This document shows, in pieces, positions 7,971-16,940 of a DNA stretch of 64,000 nt. Within the stretch, counting starts at the first letter, position 1, and the number at the start of each line of letters is the position of its first letter. This DNA is from Cyanobacteria bacterium SZAS-4 (GTDB lineage Bacteria; Cyanobacteriota; Vampirovibrionia; Obscuribacterales; Obscuribacteraceae). The translations under genes were made by a program, and so were the position numbers. The stretch covers positions 1 to 64,000 of the forward strand of contig JAFEAT010000019.1 in NCBI GenBank assembly GCA_018266255.1, written 5' to 3'. The notes below the pieces were generated by a model. That model did no database searches. It worked only from the letters and a program-made list of their open reading frames with translations, and had not been told where the DNA came from.

Positions 7971-9350
7971 ATGGCCGAAACATCCAACCAAACATCGCAG
8001 ACTAAAGGGCTAATCGACAAAGAGCTTTTGGATGCATGCATCCATTGTGGATTGTGCTTGCCTGCTTGTCCTACTTACCTCGCTACTGGTCGCGAGATGG
8101 AGTCGCCGCGCGGTCGTATATATCTCCTCAATCAATGGAATGAAGGTGCCTTGCCTCTAGAGTCGCGACTGGCCGAACACATCGATTCATGTCTCGGTTG
8201 TCTTGGTTGCCAAACTGCCTGCCCGTCGGGCGTCAGGTATGAAAGCATTCTCGATCAGGCTCGTCCGCACATTACGGCAAAAAAGGCTGGCTATCAGCGT
8301 TTAGCAATGCGTTTTGGCTTTTCGAGTTTGCTGCCCGATTATCCGAAACTGCATCTGGTGGCAGGAATAATGCGGCAATGGCAGCGCATAAACGGCAGCG
8401 AATGGCTGAGAAAATTGGCTGGAATAAAACCGAATCAACCGATCGCAACTAGTGAGCCCCTCAGGCTAAACCCTTTCCAGGCGCTGTTTTACAGGCTCTG
8501 GCAACTGGATGCTCTCTTGCCTCAAATTCCATCGTTTAAGCCTCTGCCGAAAAAATCGTGGCAATCAGGTGAGAAGAAAAATACAGTTCAGCTATTTGCT
8601 GGATGTGTAATGGATGTCTTTTATAACTCGGTCAACCACGCCTCGATCGATTTGCTCAAGGCTCAAGGTCATGTTGTTGAAGTGCCCGAGCAGACCTGTT
8701 GCGGAGCCCTGGCGGCACATGCCGGTGAGACGGACATCATGCGTTCTCTGGCGCGGCGCAACATCCGTTCGCTCGAGGTGACGAGTGGCCCTATCGTTGT
8801 AACGTCTGCCGGTTGCGGGGCGATGATGAAGCAATACGGTGAGCACCTGCACGACGACGAAGAGTACGCCGCGAGAGCTGCCGCTCTTTCAGATCGCATC
8901 GTCGACATCACAGAAGAACTGGCGAAGCACGAATTTAAGCGCAAAGATAGCGGCGCTGTGAATCTGCCCGACCTGAAAATCGCTTATCACGCAGCTTGCC
9001 ACCTGGCTCACGCTCAAGGCATTCGCGAAGCACCAGAGAAGTTGTTGATGGACTTTGCTGCCGATGTGAACGCCGTTGTTCCAAATAAAATTGAACTTAT
9101 CCCGCTGCGCGAAGCCGAACATTGCTGCGGTAGCGCTGGTATATACAATCTGCTCCACACTGAACTGAGCATGGAAGTGCTCAATCGCAAGATGGATTTG
9201 ATTAAGGAGAGCGGCGCGGATACGGTCGTGACGACCAATCCCGGTTGTATGCTGCAGATTAAAGCGGGCGTCAAACATCGCCGCGTGCCTGTGCAGGTCA
9301 TGCACCTGTGCGAGCTGCTCCGCGATGCCTACTGCGTTAATGACGATTAG
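7971..9350 (+). CDS. glcF: Glycolate oxidase iron-sulfur subunit GlcF
   Basis: GlcF carries electrons from the flavin subunits to the quinone pool. Two 4Fe-4S ferredoxin motifs are intact: Cys23, 26, 29, 33 (CIHCGLCLPACP) and Cys74, 77, 80, 84 (CLGCLGCQTACP). Two CCG-type motifs (EQTCCGALAAHAG and EHCCGSAGIYN) mark the heterodisulfide-reductase-like C-terminal half. The length of 459 aa is normal for GlcF, although LldE/GlpC relatives share these motifs. Adjacency to glcE supports the glycolate role. Confidence 0.9.
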   Translation: MAETSNQTSQTKGLIDKELLDACIHCGLCLPACPTYLATGREMESPRGRIYLLNQWNEGALPLESRLAEHIDSCLGCLGCQTACPSGVRYESILDQARPHITAKKAGYQRLAMRFGFSSLLPDYPKLHLVAGIMRQWQRINGSEWLRKLAGIKPNQPIATSEPLRLNPFQALFYRLWQLDALLPQIPSFKPLPKKSWQSGEKKNTVQLFAGCVMDVFYNSVNHASIDLLKAQGHVVEVPEQTCCGALAAHAGETDIMRSLARRNIRSLEVTSGPIVVTSAGCGAMMKQYGEHLHDDEEYAARAAALSDRIVDITEELAKHEFKRKDSGAVNLPDLKIAYHAACHLAHAQGIREAPEKLLMDFAADVNAVVPNKIELIPLREAEHCCGSAGIYNLLHTELSMEVLNRKMDLIKESGADTVVTTNPGCMLQIKAGVKHRRVPVQVMHLCELLRDAYCVNDD

Positions 9351-9425
9351 GTTGCCAATTGCTATTCCTTGTTTAACGTCGCTTTATAACTCGAAATGAG
9401 CCATTAGAGCGCGTTCGCAAGAGAC

Positions 9426-9431
9426 TATAAT
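9426..9431 (+). promoter_or_regulatory. Consensus -10 box (TATAAT)
   Basis: A perfect TATAAT lies 98 bases before the RNase D start in the glcF-rnd gap. The -35 region (ATTAGA at 9403, 17-base spacer) is weak. It would let rnd, and perhaps gcvP, be transcribed independently of glcEF. Confidence 0.3.
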
Positions 9432-9528
9432 GTACCGGGATAAGTCCGCGAACAGCTGCTGAGAGAATCTGCAGAATCGGCAGCATTTTCATGAATCGTC
9501 GCTAGCGGCATCAATCAAGGAGACGAAA

Positions 9529-10182
9529 GTGTCTACAGAGGTTGTGGTGAAGCATCGTAAGCCGGAACTGTTCGAGCACGACTTGCCAGAAGAACGGCTC
9601 AATCACTATTTGACCAAGTCGTGCATCGCGGTTGACACTGAAACCCGCGGGCTGATTATTCCGCGCGACAGGCTTTGTCTTGTGCAAATTTGCGACGACG
9701 AAGGGTTGGTGACGTTCGTGCGTTTCCAGCACCTGAGCGATTTACCGCGCGACAATTCCAATTTGAAAAAGCTTATGGAAGCGGAAAACGTGATGAAGCT
9801 TTTCCATTTCGCGCGCTTCGATGTTGCCGTAATGAAGCATTATCTCAACGCTACGGTCAACCCGATCTGGTGCACGAAGATCGCATCCAAGCTGGTTCGT
9901 ACCTACACAGACAGGCACAGTTTGAAAGATTTGACGCGCGAGTTGCTCGGTTTGGAAATGGATAAAACAGACCAATCAAGCGACTGGGCAAAACCTGATT
10001 TGACTGATTCGCAGCTCGAATACGCCGCCAACGATGTGCGCAATTTGCACGCACTGCAGACGAAATTGCGTTATCTGCTCGAGCGCGAAGATCGTATGCA
10101 TCTGGCGGAACGCTTATTCCAGGCGCTTCCTATTGTTTGCGAAATGGATTTGCGCGGTTGGCAAAATATATTCGAGCACTAA
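9529..10182 (+). CDS. rnd: Ribonuclease D-like 3'-5' exonuclease
   Basis: This is a DEDDy-family 3'-5' exoribonuclease involved in tRNA or small RNA 3' maturation. The metal ligands appear as VDTETRGL (Exo I), FHFARFDVAVM (Exo II) and YAANDVRNLHAL (Exo III with Tyr). At 217 aa it is only the exonuclease domain: the two HRDC domains of E. coli RNase D are absent, as in many cyanobacterial and proteobacterial short forms. The start is GTG at 9529 with AAGGAG at 9518-9523. It lies between glcF and gcvP on the same strand without an obvious functional link. Confidence 0.88.
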   Translation: MSTEVVVKHRKPELFEHDLPEERLNHYLTKSCIAVDTETRGLIIPRDRLCLVQICDDEGLVTFVRFQHLSDLPRDNSNLKKLMEAENVMKLFHFARFDVAVMKHYLNATVNPIWCTKIASKLVRTYTDRHSLKDLTRELLGLEMDKTDQSSDWAKPDLTDSQLEYAANDVRNLHALQTKLRYLLEREDRMHLAERLFQALPIVCEMDLRGWQNIFEH

Positions 10183-10220
10183 AGTCGTAACCGAATTTTG
10201 TAAGGGGGCCGAAAAGCAAG

Positions 10221-13160
10221 ATGGAAAAGTTGATGATTCAGGAGAAATCCAGCAGCGACCGTGCAGCTGATAAGCATGCGCAGAAATCGGTCGTTCCCGC
10301 CGGGTTTGCCGCAAGACACATCGGACCAAGCGAGCAAGAGATTGCCGAAATGCTCTCTGTTGTGGGTGCTGGGTCGCTGGATGAATTCATCAGTTCGGTC
10401 GTTCCCGAATCAATTCGCATGAAAGGCGCGCTCGGGTTGCCCGAAGCGATGAATGAATACGAATATCTCAACCACGCAAGAAAGCTGTCGAGAAAGAACA
10501 AGATCTTCCGCAGTTTCATCGGCATGGGCTACTACAACACTCTGACACCGCCTGTCATTCTCCGCAATCTTTTCGAGAATCCCGGTTGGTACACGCAGTA
10601 CACGCCGTATCAAGCTGAGATGGCCCAGGGGCGTCTGGAGTCGCTTTTGAATTTCCAGACAATGGTTTGCGATTTGACCGGAATGGAAATTGCCAATGCG
10701 TCGCTTTTGGATGAGTCGACAGCCGCTGGTGAAGCGATGACGATGCTCTTCCACTCGAGAGAAGAAGAAGAAAAACAGAAGACAAAGTTTTTCGTCTCGA
10801 ACAAACTTTTCCCGCAAAACATCGATGTTCTAACAACGCGCTCTGCGCCTCTGGGCATCGAGATGAACGTTTCCGACTTGCATGATTTTGATTTTGCCAA
10901 CGGCTACTTTGGCGCCATTCTGCAATATCCAGATGGTGACGGCACGGCCGAAGATTACACGCAGTGGATCGAAAAAGCGCACAAGGCCGGCATGAAGGTC
11001 GTGCTGGTTTCGGATCTTCTCGCTTTGACTTTGCTCAAGTCTCCTGGCGAGATGGGTGCCGAAGTTTGCGTCGGGTCTGCTCAACGTTTCGGCGTTCCGC
11101 TCGGCTACGGTGGACCGCACGCAGCCTTTTTTGCGACGAAGGAAAGTTACAAGCGTGTTATGCCGGGCCGAATTATCGGCGTCTCGATCGACTCACATGG
11201 CAATCAAGCCTATCGAATGGCGTTGCAAACGCGTGAACAGCACATTCGCCGCGAGAACGCCACGTCTAACATCTGCACGGCACAAGCGCTTCTGGCCAAC
11301 ATCGCTGCCATGTATGCCGTCTATCACGGACCGAAAGGACTGCAGGCGATTGCGGCGAAAGTCCATAAGCAAGCCGTTTGTCTGAGCGAGCAGTTGGAGC
11401 AGCTTGGTTTCAAACAAACAAATGAGTCGTTTTTTGACACCTTGCACATCGTGCCGGCGAAAAAGGATGCTCAGTTCCAAAGCAAGCTGAAATCAGCATC
11501 GGGCGTGAAAGAGATCAATTTCCGTTATTTCGCTGATGGAAGCGTAGGTATTTCTCTGGATGAAACCACGGCACCGAAAGATTTAGACGATATCGTCTCC
11601 GCGTTCGCTGAAGTCGTCGGCAAACCTGCTGCCAAGCCAGAACATAAGCATGGCTCGGAACAGATCGCCGCGTCGTTGAAACGCACATCGCCTTACCTCA
11701 CTCATCCAGTCTTCAATGCGCACCACTCGGAGACGAAGATGATGCGTTATTTGAAATCGCTCGAAAACAAAGACCTGGCGCTGAACACATCGATGATCTC
11801 GCTGGGTTCATGCACAATGAAATTGAATGCAGCGAGTGAAATGATGCCCGTCAGCTTCGCTGGATTCTCATACCTGCACCCATTCGTGCCTTCCGAACAA
11901 GCGCATGGCTATCACCAAGTTATTCTCGAACTCGAAAACATGTTGTGCAAAATCACTGGTTTTGCAGCCTGCTCGTTGCAGCCTAACTCAGGTGCTCAAG
12001 GCGAATATGCAGGCTTGATGGTGATCATGGCGTACCACAAAGATCGCGGTGACAAGCATCGTACAGTCGCCCTGATTCCAGCATCTGCGCACGGCACCAA
12101 TCCTGCCAGCGCGGTCTTTGCTGGCATGAAAGTGGTCGTCGTGAAGAGCGATGCGAATGGAAACATCGATGTGGACGATTTGAAGATCAAGGCTGAGCAA
12201 CACAAGGACAATCTTGCTTGCTTGATGGTCACATATCCTTCAACGCACGGCATTTACGAGGAGCGCATCAAAGAGGTGTGCGACCTCGTACACAAGCATG
12301 GTGGGCTCGTTTACATGGATGGCGCCAACATGAATGCGCAAGTTGGTTTGACCAACCCAGCGTTAATTGGAGCGGACGTAAACCACATCAACTTGCACAA
12401 AACATTTGCAATTCCGCATGGCGGTGGCGGACCCGGAATGGGACCAATTTGTGTCAATGAAAAGTTGGCACCATATCTGCCATCACATCCGGTTGTGAAA
12501 TGCGGTGGCGAGAAGGCTATCCATGCCGTTTCTGCTGCTCCGTGGGGCAGCGCCAGCATCCTGCTCATCTCTTACGGTTACCTGATGCTTCTTGGCGAAG
12601 AAGGATCGACCCTGTCTACGAAGATCGCAATTCTAAATGCTAACTACATGAAGGCGCGCCTGGAAGAGCATTTTTCGATTCTCTATCAAGGTCGAAACGG
12701 GCGTTGCGCACACGAAATGATCGTCGACATGCGCGAGTTCAAGAAAGACGGCATCGAAGTGGAAGACATTGCGAAGCGCTTGATGGACTACGGTTTCCAC
12801 GCTCCGACAGTTTCATTCCCAGTGGCAGGAACGTTGATGATCGAGCCGACCGAATCTGAAGACAAAGCCGAGCTCGATCGTTTCTGTGATGCGTTGATAA
12901 ACATTCGCCGCGAGATTCAAGAAATCCGTGACGGCAAAGCAGACAAGGTCGACAACGTCTTGAAAAACGCACCGCATCCAACCCACGAAGTAGTCGGCGA
13001 CAACTGGAAGCACTCATACTCTCGTGAGAAGGCTGCATATCCATTGCCATGGCTCAAAGAGCACAAGTTCTGGGTTCCAGTCGGCAGAATCAACAACACT
13101 CACGGTGACCGCAACTTGATCTGCAGTTGCCCACCACTTGAAGCCTACGCTGAAAGCTAG
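10221..13160 (+). CDS. gcvP: Glycine dehydrogenase (decarboxylating), P-protein
   Basis: The P-protein of the glycine cleavage system decarboxylates glycine on PLP and passes the aminomethyl group to lipoyl GcvH. It is the full-length fused form (979 aa) with both halves, as in E. coli, plants and cyanobacteria, not the split GcvPA/GcvPB form. The PLP lysine is Lys727 in HINLHKTFAIPHGGGGPG. SLGSCTMKLNA and the N-terminal RHIGPSEQE are also diagnostic. AAGGGGG lies upstream of the ATG. No gcvT or gcvH is in the window. Proximity to glcEF suggests that glycolate-derived glycine is one substrate source. Confidence 0.97.
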   Translation: MEKLMIQEKSSSDRAADKHAQKSVVPAGFAARHIGPSEQEIAEMLSVVGAGSLDEFISSVVPESIRMKGALGLPEAMNEYEYLNHARKLSRKNKIFRSFIGMGYYNTLTPPVILRNLFENPGWYTQYTPYQAEMAQGRLESLLNFQTMVCDLTGMEIANASLLDESTAAGEAMTMLFHSREEEEKQKTKFFVSNKLFPQNIDVLTTRSAPLGIEMNVSDLHDFDFANGYFGAILQYPDGDGTAEDYTQWIEKAHKAGMKVVLVSDLLALTLLKSPGEMGAEVCVGSAQRFGVPLGYGGPHAAFFATKESYKRVMPGRIIGVSIDSHGNQAYRMALQTREQHIRRENATSNICTAQALLANIAAMYAVYHGPKGLQAIAAKVHKQAVCLSEQLEQLGFKQTNESFFDTLHIVPAKKDAQFQSKLKSASGVKEINFRYFADGSVGISLDETTAPKDLDDIVSAFAEVVGKPAAKPEHKHGSEQIAASLKRTSPYLTHPVFNAHHSETKMMRYLKSLENKDLALNTSMISLGSCTMKLNAASEMMPVSFAGFSYLHPFVPSEQAHGYHQVILELENMLCKITGFAACSLQPNSGAQGEYAGLMVIMAYHKDRGDKHRTVALIPASAHGTNPASAVFAGMKVVVVKSDANGNIDVDDLKIKAEQHKDNLACLMVTYPSTHGIYEERIKEVCDLVHKHGGLVYMDGANMNAQVGLTNPALIGADVNHINLHKTFAIPHGGGGPGMGPICVNEKLAPYLPSHPVVKCGGEKAIHAVSAAPWGSASILLISYGYLMLLGEEGSTLSTKIAILNANYMKARLEEHFSILYQGRNGRCAHEMIVDMREFKKDGIEVEDIAKRLMDYGFHAPTVSFPVAGTLMIEPTESEDKAELDRFCDALINIRREIQEIRDGKADKVDNVLKNAPHPTHEVVGDNWKHSYSREKAAYPLPWLKEHKFWVPVGRINNTHGDRNLICSCPPLEAYAES

Positions 13161-13469
13161 AAAGAAAAAGAAGGCTAAACCAAGGACGCCACGCTGTTTC
13201 ACAGTGAATTGAAGAGCTGCTATTTTTAGAAAAAGTTTGATTCTAAAAAGGCAACTGCATATATTTTGCAGTCTACGGTTGTATGCTCATAGTAATGAAA
13301 GTACTGGTGTCCTCAAGCAGGATACAGTAGCGGGGCGGCGAGGCCGCCCCGTCGCTGGAAGCCTGATATAAGTGCTGGAAAATTTTCCGCGATGTGCACG
13401 CAATCAATCAATCATTTCCCTTTAACGCAGGGAAACTAGCACCGAAAACTTGAGTGCAAAAGCTAAAAC
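13161..13469. other. Intergenic region after gcvP
   Basis: There is no gene in these 309 bases between convergent gcvP and the zinc-ribbon gene. TTTTTAGAA (13223-13231) and TTCTAAAAA (13241-13249) form an A/T-rich inverted repeat, and a strong GC hairpin follows at 13331-13351. No tRNA-like fold was seen. Confidence 0.6.
13331..13351. terminator. GC-rich hairpin, probable bidirectional transcription block
   Basis: CGGGGCGGC and GCCGCCCCG form a perfect 9-bp stem with a GAG loop between convergent genes. There is no following T run, so it is not a classical intrinsic terminator. The convergent setting makes a termination or mRNA-end-protection role likely. Confidence 0.4.
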
Positions 13470-14075
13470 CTAAAACACGTTCCGATATTCGATTCTGAAT
13501 TTGACGTCGGTGAGCTGTTCTTTCAAGCGAGCGATCTCGCGTTTAGTGCCTTTGATTGGTGCCAGGCAGGCCAACGCAACAGCGTTGATGAACAGAAGTG
13601 GTGTCAGTGCCATGATTAGCTTGGTCATTTCGTCGCCGATGTAGCCGTTGTAGCAACGCATCGCAACGTAAAAGCCGAAAAGGTTTGCAGTTAGAAAAAT
13701 GCCGCAGTGCATGTAGAGGAAAATTCGCTCTCTGGCCAGAAGTACGATCAGTTTGGCTAGCTCTTCTTTGAGCTCCTGAGAGACTTCGTTTTTTGGCTTG
13801 GCGAAGGTTGGTACCTTTTGTGGCGCTCGTTGCAGCAACTGAGTCTTGACGCCGCTGGCGTGGTCAGCTGACTGGTGCATCGGTCCTGGAGTGCGGTGTG
13901 CCGCGAATGACTGGGCGAAATTTCGATTGTCTGAAGACGAATGGTGCGAGTGGCGTGGTCTGCCTGGAGCGCCACATTCACCACAAAATCGGGCGGTAAT
14001 TTCGAGCGCTGTCTGGCAGTGATCGCAAGTATCTGTCGAATGAACGGTGTGATTTGAGGATAAGCTGAGCGCCAT
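13470..14075 (-). CDS. Zinc-ribbon membrane protein of unknown function
   Basis: The N-terminus has two CxxC knuckles, CDHCQTALEITARFCGECG (about residues 18-36), forming a zinc ribbon. A low-complexity Ser/His/Pro linker follows to about residue 100. Near the C-terminus are two hydrophobic segments (about 123-140 and 150-172) and a short charged helix. This suggests a membrane-anchored protein with a cytoplasmic ribbon. I do not recognise a named family. A second protein at 36267-36797 has the same plan (ribbon, linker, membrane helix), so the pair may belong to one lineage-specific group. Confidence 0.75.
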   Translation of the reverse strand: MALSLSSNHTVHSTDTCDHCQTALEITARFCGECGAPGRPRHSHHSSSDNRNFAQSFAAHRTPGPMHQSADHASGVKTQLLQRAPQKVPTFAKPKNEVSQELKEELAKLIVLLARERIFLYMHCGIFLTANLFGFYVAMRCYNGYIGDEMTKLIMALTPLLFINAVALACLAPIKGTKREIARLKEQLTDVKFRIEYRNVF

Positions 14076-14349
14076 CTTGTTGTATCGTTACCTGACGGGT
14101 TGGGAGACTTGATCTGCCGAGATCTCTTCAGTAACCTACTGAGCCTGCTGAATTGGGCTCAAAAACCATGATATGCCTGATTCTCAAAAACTCCAGTCGA
14201 ATTAATCGCACAAGGCCGCCCTTAGTGGTGATTTCACCATAGGACGCCGGTTGGTCTTGCTTAACGCTCTGGAATTATTACATCACTATGAAGACTACGC
14301 AAGCATATGCAACTGTGTGAAACACATTCTTGGATAAGTATTCGATCAC

Positions 14350-15972
14350 CTAGACGATGCTGGAGAGCTTCGCCGCTGCCTTGAACAGCTTGATAGCTGC
14401 ATGGGGATTGAATCTTCCTTCAGTGAACACTTCTTTGACGATGGCATTGCCGATGATGGCGTTGTTCTTGAGCAACAGTCGTTGCGCGTAAGGCATGGCT
14501 GCGTCGATAAAGTTGAACTGCGGGTTGATCGAGAGTGCTACGCCTTCCAGGGTCAACAGTGCGCGCATGACATACGTAAAGTCAGTCGGCAAGCGGAAAG
14601 GATAGCGGTAGCAAACTTCCGAGAAGTCGAAGAGCATCTTTCTGAAGCGCACTTTGCTCATGCCTTCGGCGAAACGAGTTTCGACTATTGGTGACAAGTC
14701 GGCGAACAGTGCCTCTCTGTCTACGTCTGAATTCAAAAAACCCATGCCAACGAAGTCATCTATAAGACCTCTGTAGTCGCGCTGTATCACGTGCACAAGC
14801 GCGCTCACCAGGTGTTGTTTCAATTCAGGTGTGAGTCGACCCACCATGCCGAAGTCGAAGATACCGATGCGACCATCCGGCATCAAGCGCATGTTGCCTG
14901 GATGCGGATCTGCATGGAAGAAGCCATCTTCGAGCAGTTGGCGCAAGTAGAAGTCGGCGCCGATTCGAGTGATTTCGTCTGGTGTCATTTCGCTGTCGCG
15001 AATTGCATCCAAATCGGATATACGAGCGCCTGGAACGTATTCGATCGTCAACACACGTCTGCCGGTCAATCTCCACACGATGCGCGGAATGCAGATGCGC
15101 TCAACGTTTCGGAAGTTGTGTCTAAATCGATCGGCGTTTCGTCCTTCGCGGATGTAGTCGATCTCTTCAAATGTCGTGCGAGCAAATTCGTCTACGACGC
15201 CTGGCCAATCGGTGTGGCGACAGAGGCTCGGGTAGGTCATAACTTCATCGGCGACAGCCGCGAGTATCTGCACATCGGCAGCAATAATGTTCGGCAGATC
15301 GGGTCTTTGCACTTTGACGACGACGTCGCGCCCGTCTTTGAGCACGGCTCGATAAGCTTGAGAAAGGCTTGCCGCCGCAATCGGCACAGAATCGAACGAG
15401 GCGTAAAGTTCTTCTGGCGCTCCGCCCAATTCACGAGTGATGATTTCTTTGGCCAGTTCAGTTGGAAATGATTCGACGTTTTCCTGTAAGACTGACAACT
15501 CAAGCATCGCTGGCAGCGGCACGAGGTCGGCACGTGTCGATAGCGTTTGACCGATTTTTATAAACGTAGGACCAAGGTCACTTAGTTGTTTGCACAGATT
15601 GCGACCAAGAACGCGCAGTTCATCGTATTGACTGCTGGTCAGAGCAATTTCTTCTGGATCGCGGTTGTCCGAGCGGTCTTTCATGCGCTCGAATTCTTGA
15701 GTGTGATGCTTCGAGAAGCCGCGAACAGAGTAAATAATCATCCAAACGATGGGGATGACTCTCAAGGCGGCTTTGTAGCCCTGGATTCGCTGAATGCGCC
15801 AGAATACTCGCCACCAGGAGGCTAGAACTTTGCCCACCGAAAGGTCGCTGAACGCTTCGCTAATTGGATTGAATCCGTCGCTACCCATTTTTGATCCCGT
15901 GATGCCCTGTTTTGACCCGCTCTTGACCTCTAGTTTAAGCGTAGCGCAGCCGTTGTCAGAAGCGCAGAACAT
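14350..15972 (-). CDS. ABC1/AarF/UbiB-family protein kinase-like protein
   Basis: This is an atypical kinase-fold ATPase of the UbiB/ADCK family, linked in other bacteria to ubiquinone or other prenyl-lipid synthesis and export. The KxGQ motif appears as FIKIGQTLSTRADLVP, the ATP-anchoring Ala-rich loop as AAASLSQAYRAVLKDG, VVVKVQRP holds the phosphate-binding Lys, and FHADPHPGNM plus IFDFGMVGRL are the catalytic and metal-binding loops. The usual C-terminal membrane helices are poorly defined here. The start may be the ATG at 15972 or the Met at residue 29. It lies upstream of nothing related; rph is further upstream on the same strand. Confidence 0.88.
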   Translation of the reverse strand: MFCASDNGCATLKLEVKSGSKQGITGSKMGSDGFNPISEAFSDLSVGKVLASWWRVFWRIQRIQGYKAALRVIPIVWMIIYSVRGFSKHHTQEFERMKDRSDNRDPEEIALTSSQYDELRVLGRNLCKQLSDLGPTFIKIGQTLSTRADLVPLPAMLELSVLQENVESFPTELAKEIITRELGGAPEELYASFDSVPIAAASLSQAYRAVLKDGRDVVVKVQRPDLPNIIAADVQILAAVADEVMTYPSLCRHTDWPGVVDEFARTTFEEIDYIREGRNADRFRHNFRNVERICIPRIVWRLTGRRVLTIEYVPGARISDLDAIRDSEMTPDEITRIGADFYLRQLLEDGFFHADPHPGNMRLMPDGRIGIFDFGMVGRLTPELKQHLVSALVHVIQRDYRGLIDDFVGMGFLNSDVDREALFADLSPIVETRFAEGMSKVRFRKMLFDFSEVCYRYPFRLPTDFTYVMRALLTLEGVALSINPQFNFIDAAMPYAQRLLLKNNAIIGNAIVKEVFTEGRFNPHAAIKLFKAAAKLSSIV

Positions 15973-16124
15973 AAATTATAGTTCGCTTTGACGACGTGCC
16001 GAAATCGCACTGGCTGTAAGTCATACGCCGGGCTCATCTCGCCAGAGAGTGAACAAAGTTTGCAGGTCGAAATTGACCGCAATTTTAAGTTACGGAAGAT
16101 CTTGCAGCGATTCTTTCGGGCAGA

Positions 16125-16850
16125 TTAGCGTTGTTTCAGCGCCGCATACTGCATAGCGATGATTTCTTTGACGCCCTTTTCGGCAACTGCCATCAATTCA
16201 GGCAACTTATTGTTGTCGAACGGTTTTGTCTCAGCAGTTATCTGCAACTCGAGCACTTTGCCTGACTCGGTAAGAACGATATTGCTATCCATTTCTGCTT
16301 GCGAGTCTTCGTTGTAGTTGGGGTCGAGCAGAATCTGGTCTTTGACCTGGCAGACGCTCACTGCTGCCATATGTTCAAGCAAGGGAAGGTCGTCCCAGAC
16401 ACCCGACTTACGTAGCTTCAAAAGCGCGTCGTAGAGGGCTATAAACCCACCACTGATCGCTGCTACTCGGGTGCCGCCATCAGCTTGAAGCACGTCGCAG
16501 TCGAGCGTAATCGTGCGCTCGCCCAGTGCTCTGCGATCGACAACGGCTCGCATACAGCGTCCAATCAATCGTTGAATCTCGTTTGTGCGGCCGGAAGGCT
16601 GTCCACGTGTCACTTCGCGTTGTGAACGAGTCAGTGTCGAACCAGGCAAGAGTGAGTATTCGGCTGTAATCCAGCCCTCGCCTTTGCCGATCAAAAAGGC
16701 TGGAACGCGCTCTTCAATCTTGGCTGTGGTGAAAAGTTTGGTGTCGCCAAATTCGACGAGCACGGAGCCGTCGGCGTTTTTGGTGAAATTTCTGGTGAAT
16801 TTTATCGGTCTGAGTTGATCCCATTGCCGATTATCGCGTCGCTTGTGCAT
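16125..16850 (-). CDS. rph: Ribonuclease PH
   Basis: RNase PH is a phosphate-dependent 3'-5' exoribonuclease that trims tRNA 3' ends. Diagnostic stretches are RPIKFTRNFTKNADGSVLVEFGDTK, GWITAEYSLLPGST, RGQPSGRTNEIQRLIGR and LDCDVLQADGGTRVAAISGG, including the phosphate-binding GRT-x-EI region. The length of 241 aa is normal and the N-terminal RRDNRQWDQLRP fits the family start. Some bacteria place rph next to rdgB; no rdgB is present here. Confidence 0.96.
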   Translation of the reverse strand: MHKRRDNRQWDQLRPIKFTRNFTKNADGSVLVEFGDTKLFTTAKIEERVPAFLIGKGEGWITAEYSLLPGSTLTRSQREVTRGQPSGRTNEIQRLIGRCMRAVVDRRALGERTITLDCDVLQADGGTRVAAISGGFIALYDALLKLRKSGVWDDLPLLEHMAAVSVCQVKDQILLDPNYNEDSQAEMDSNIVLTESGKVLELQITAETKPFDNNKLPELMAVAEKGVKEIIAMQYAALKQR

Positions 16851-16940
16851 TCACACTCGTTTTCTTTCTACTAAAAGTGATACCAGTTTCAAACCATCCT
16901 AGAATAACCGCCCAACATCCCTAAAGTATATGGCTTGGAA

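Noticed and set aside
10183-10220. Glycine riboswitch before gcvP
   Set aside because: Only 38 bases separate rnd and gcvP, too few for the aptamer.
14076-14349. tRNA or structured RNA
   Set aside because: TGGTGA-TT-TCACCA (14226-14239) is a short palindrome only; no cloverleaf or CCA end is present.
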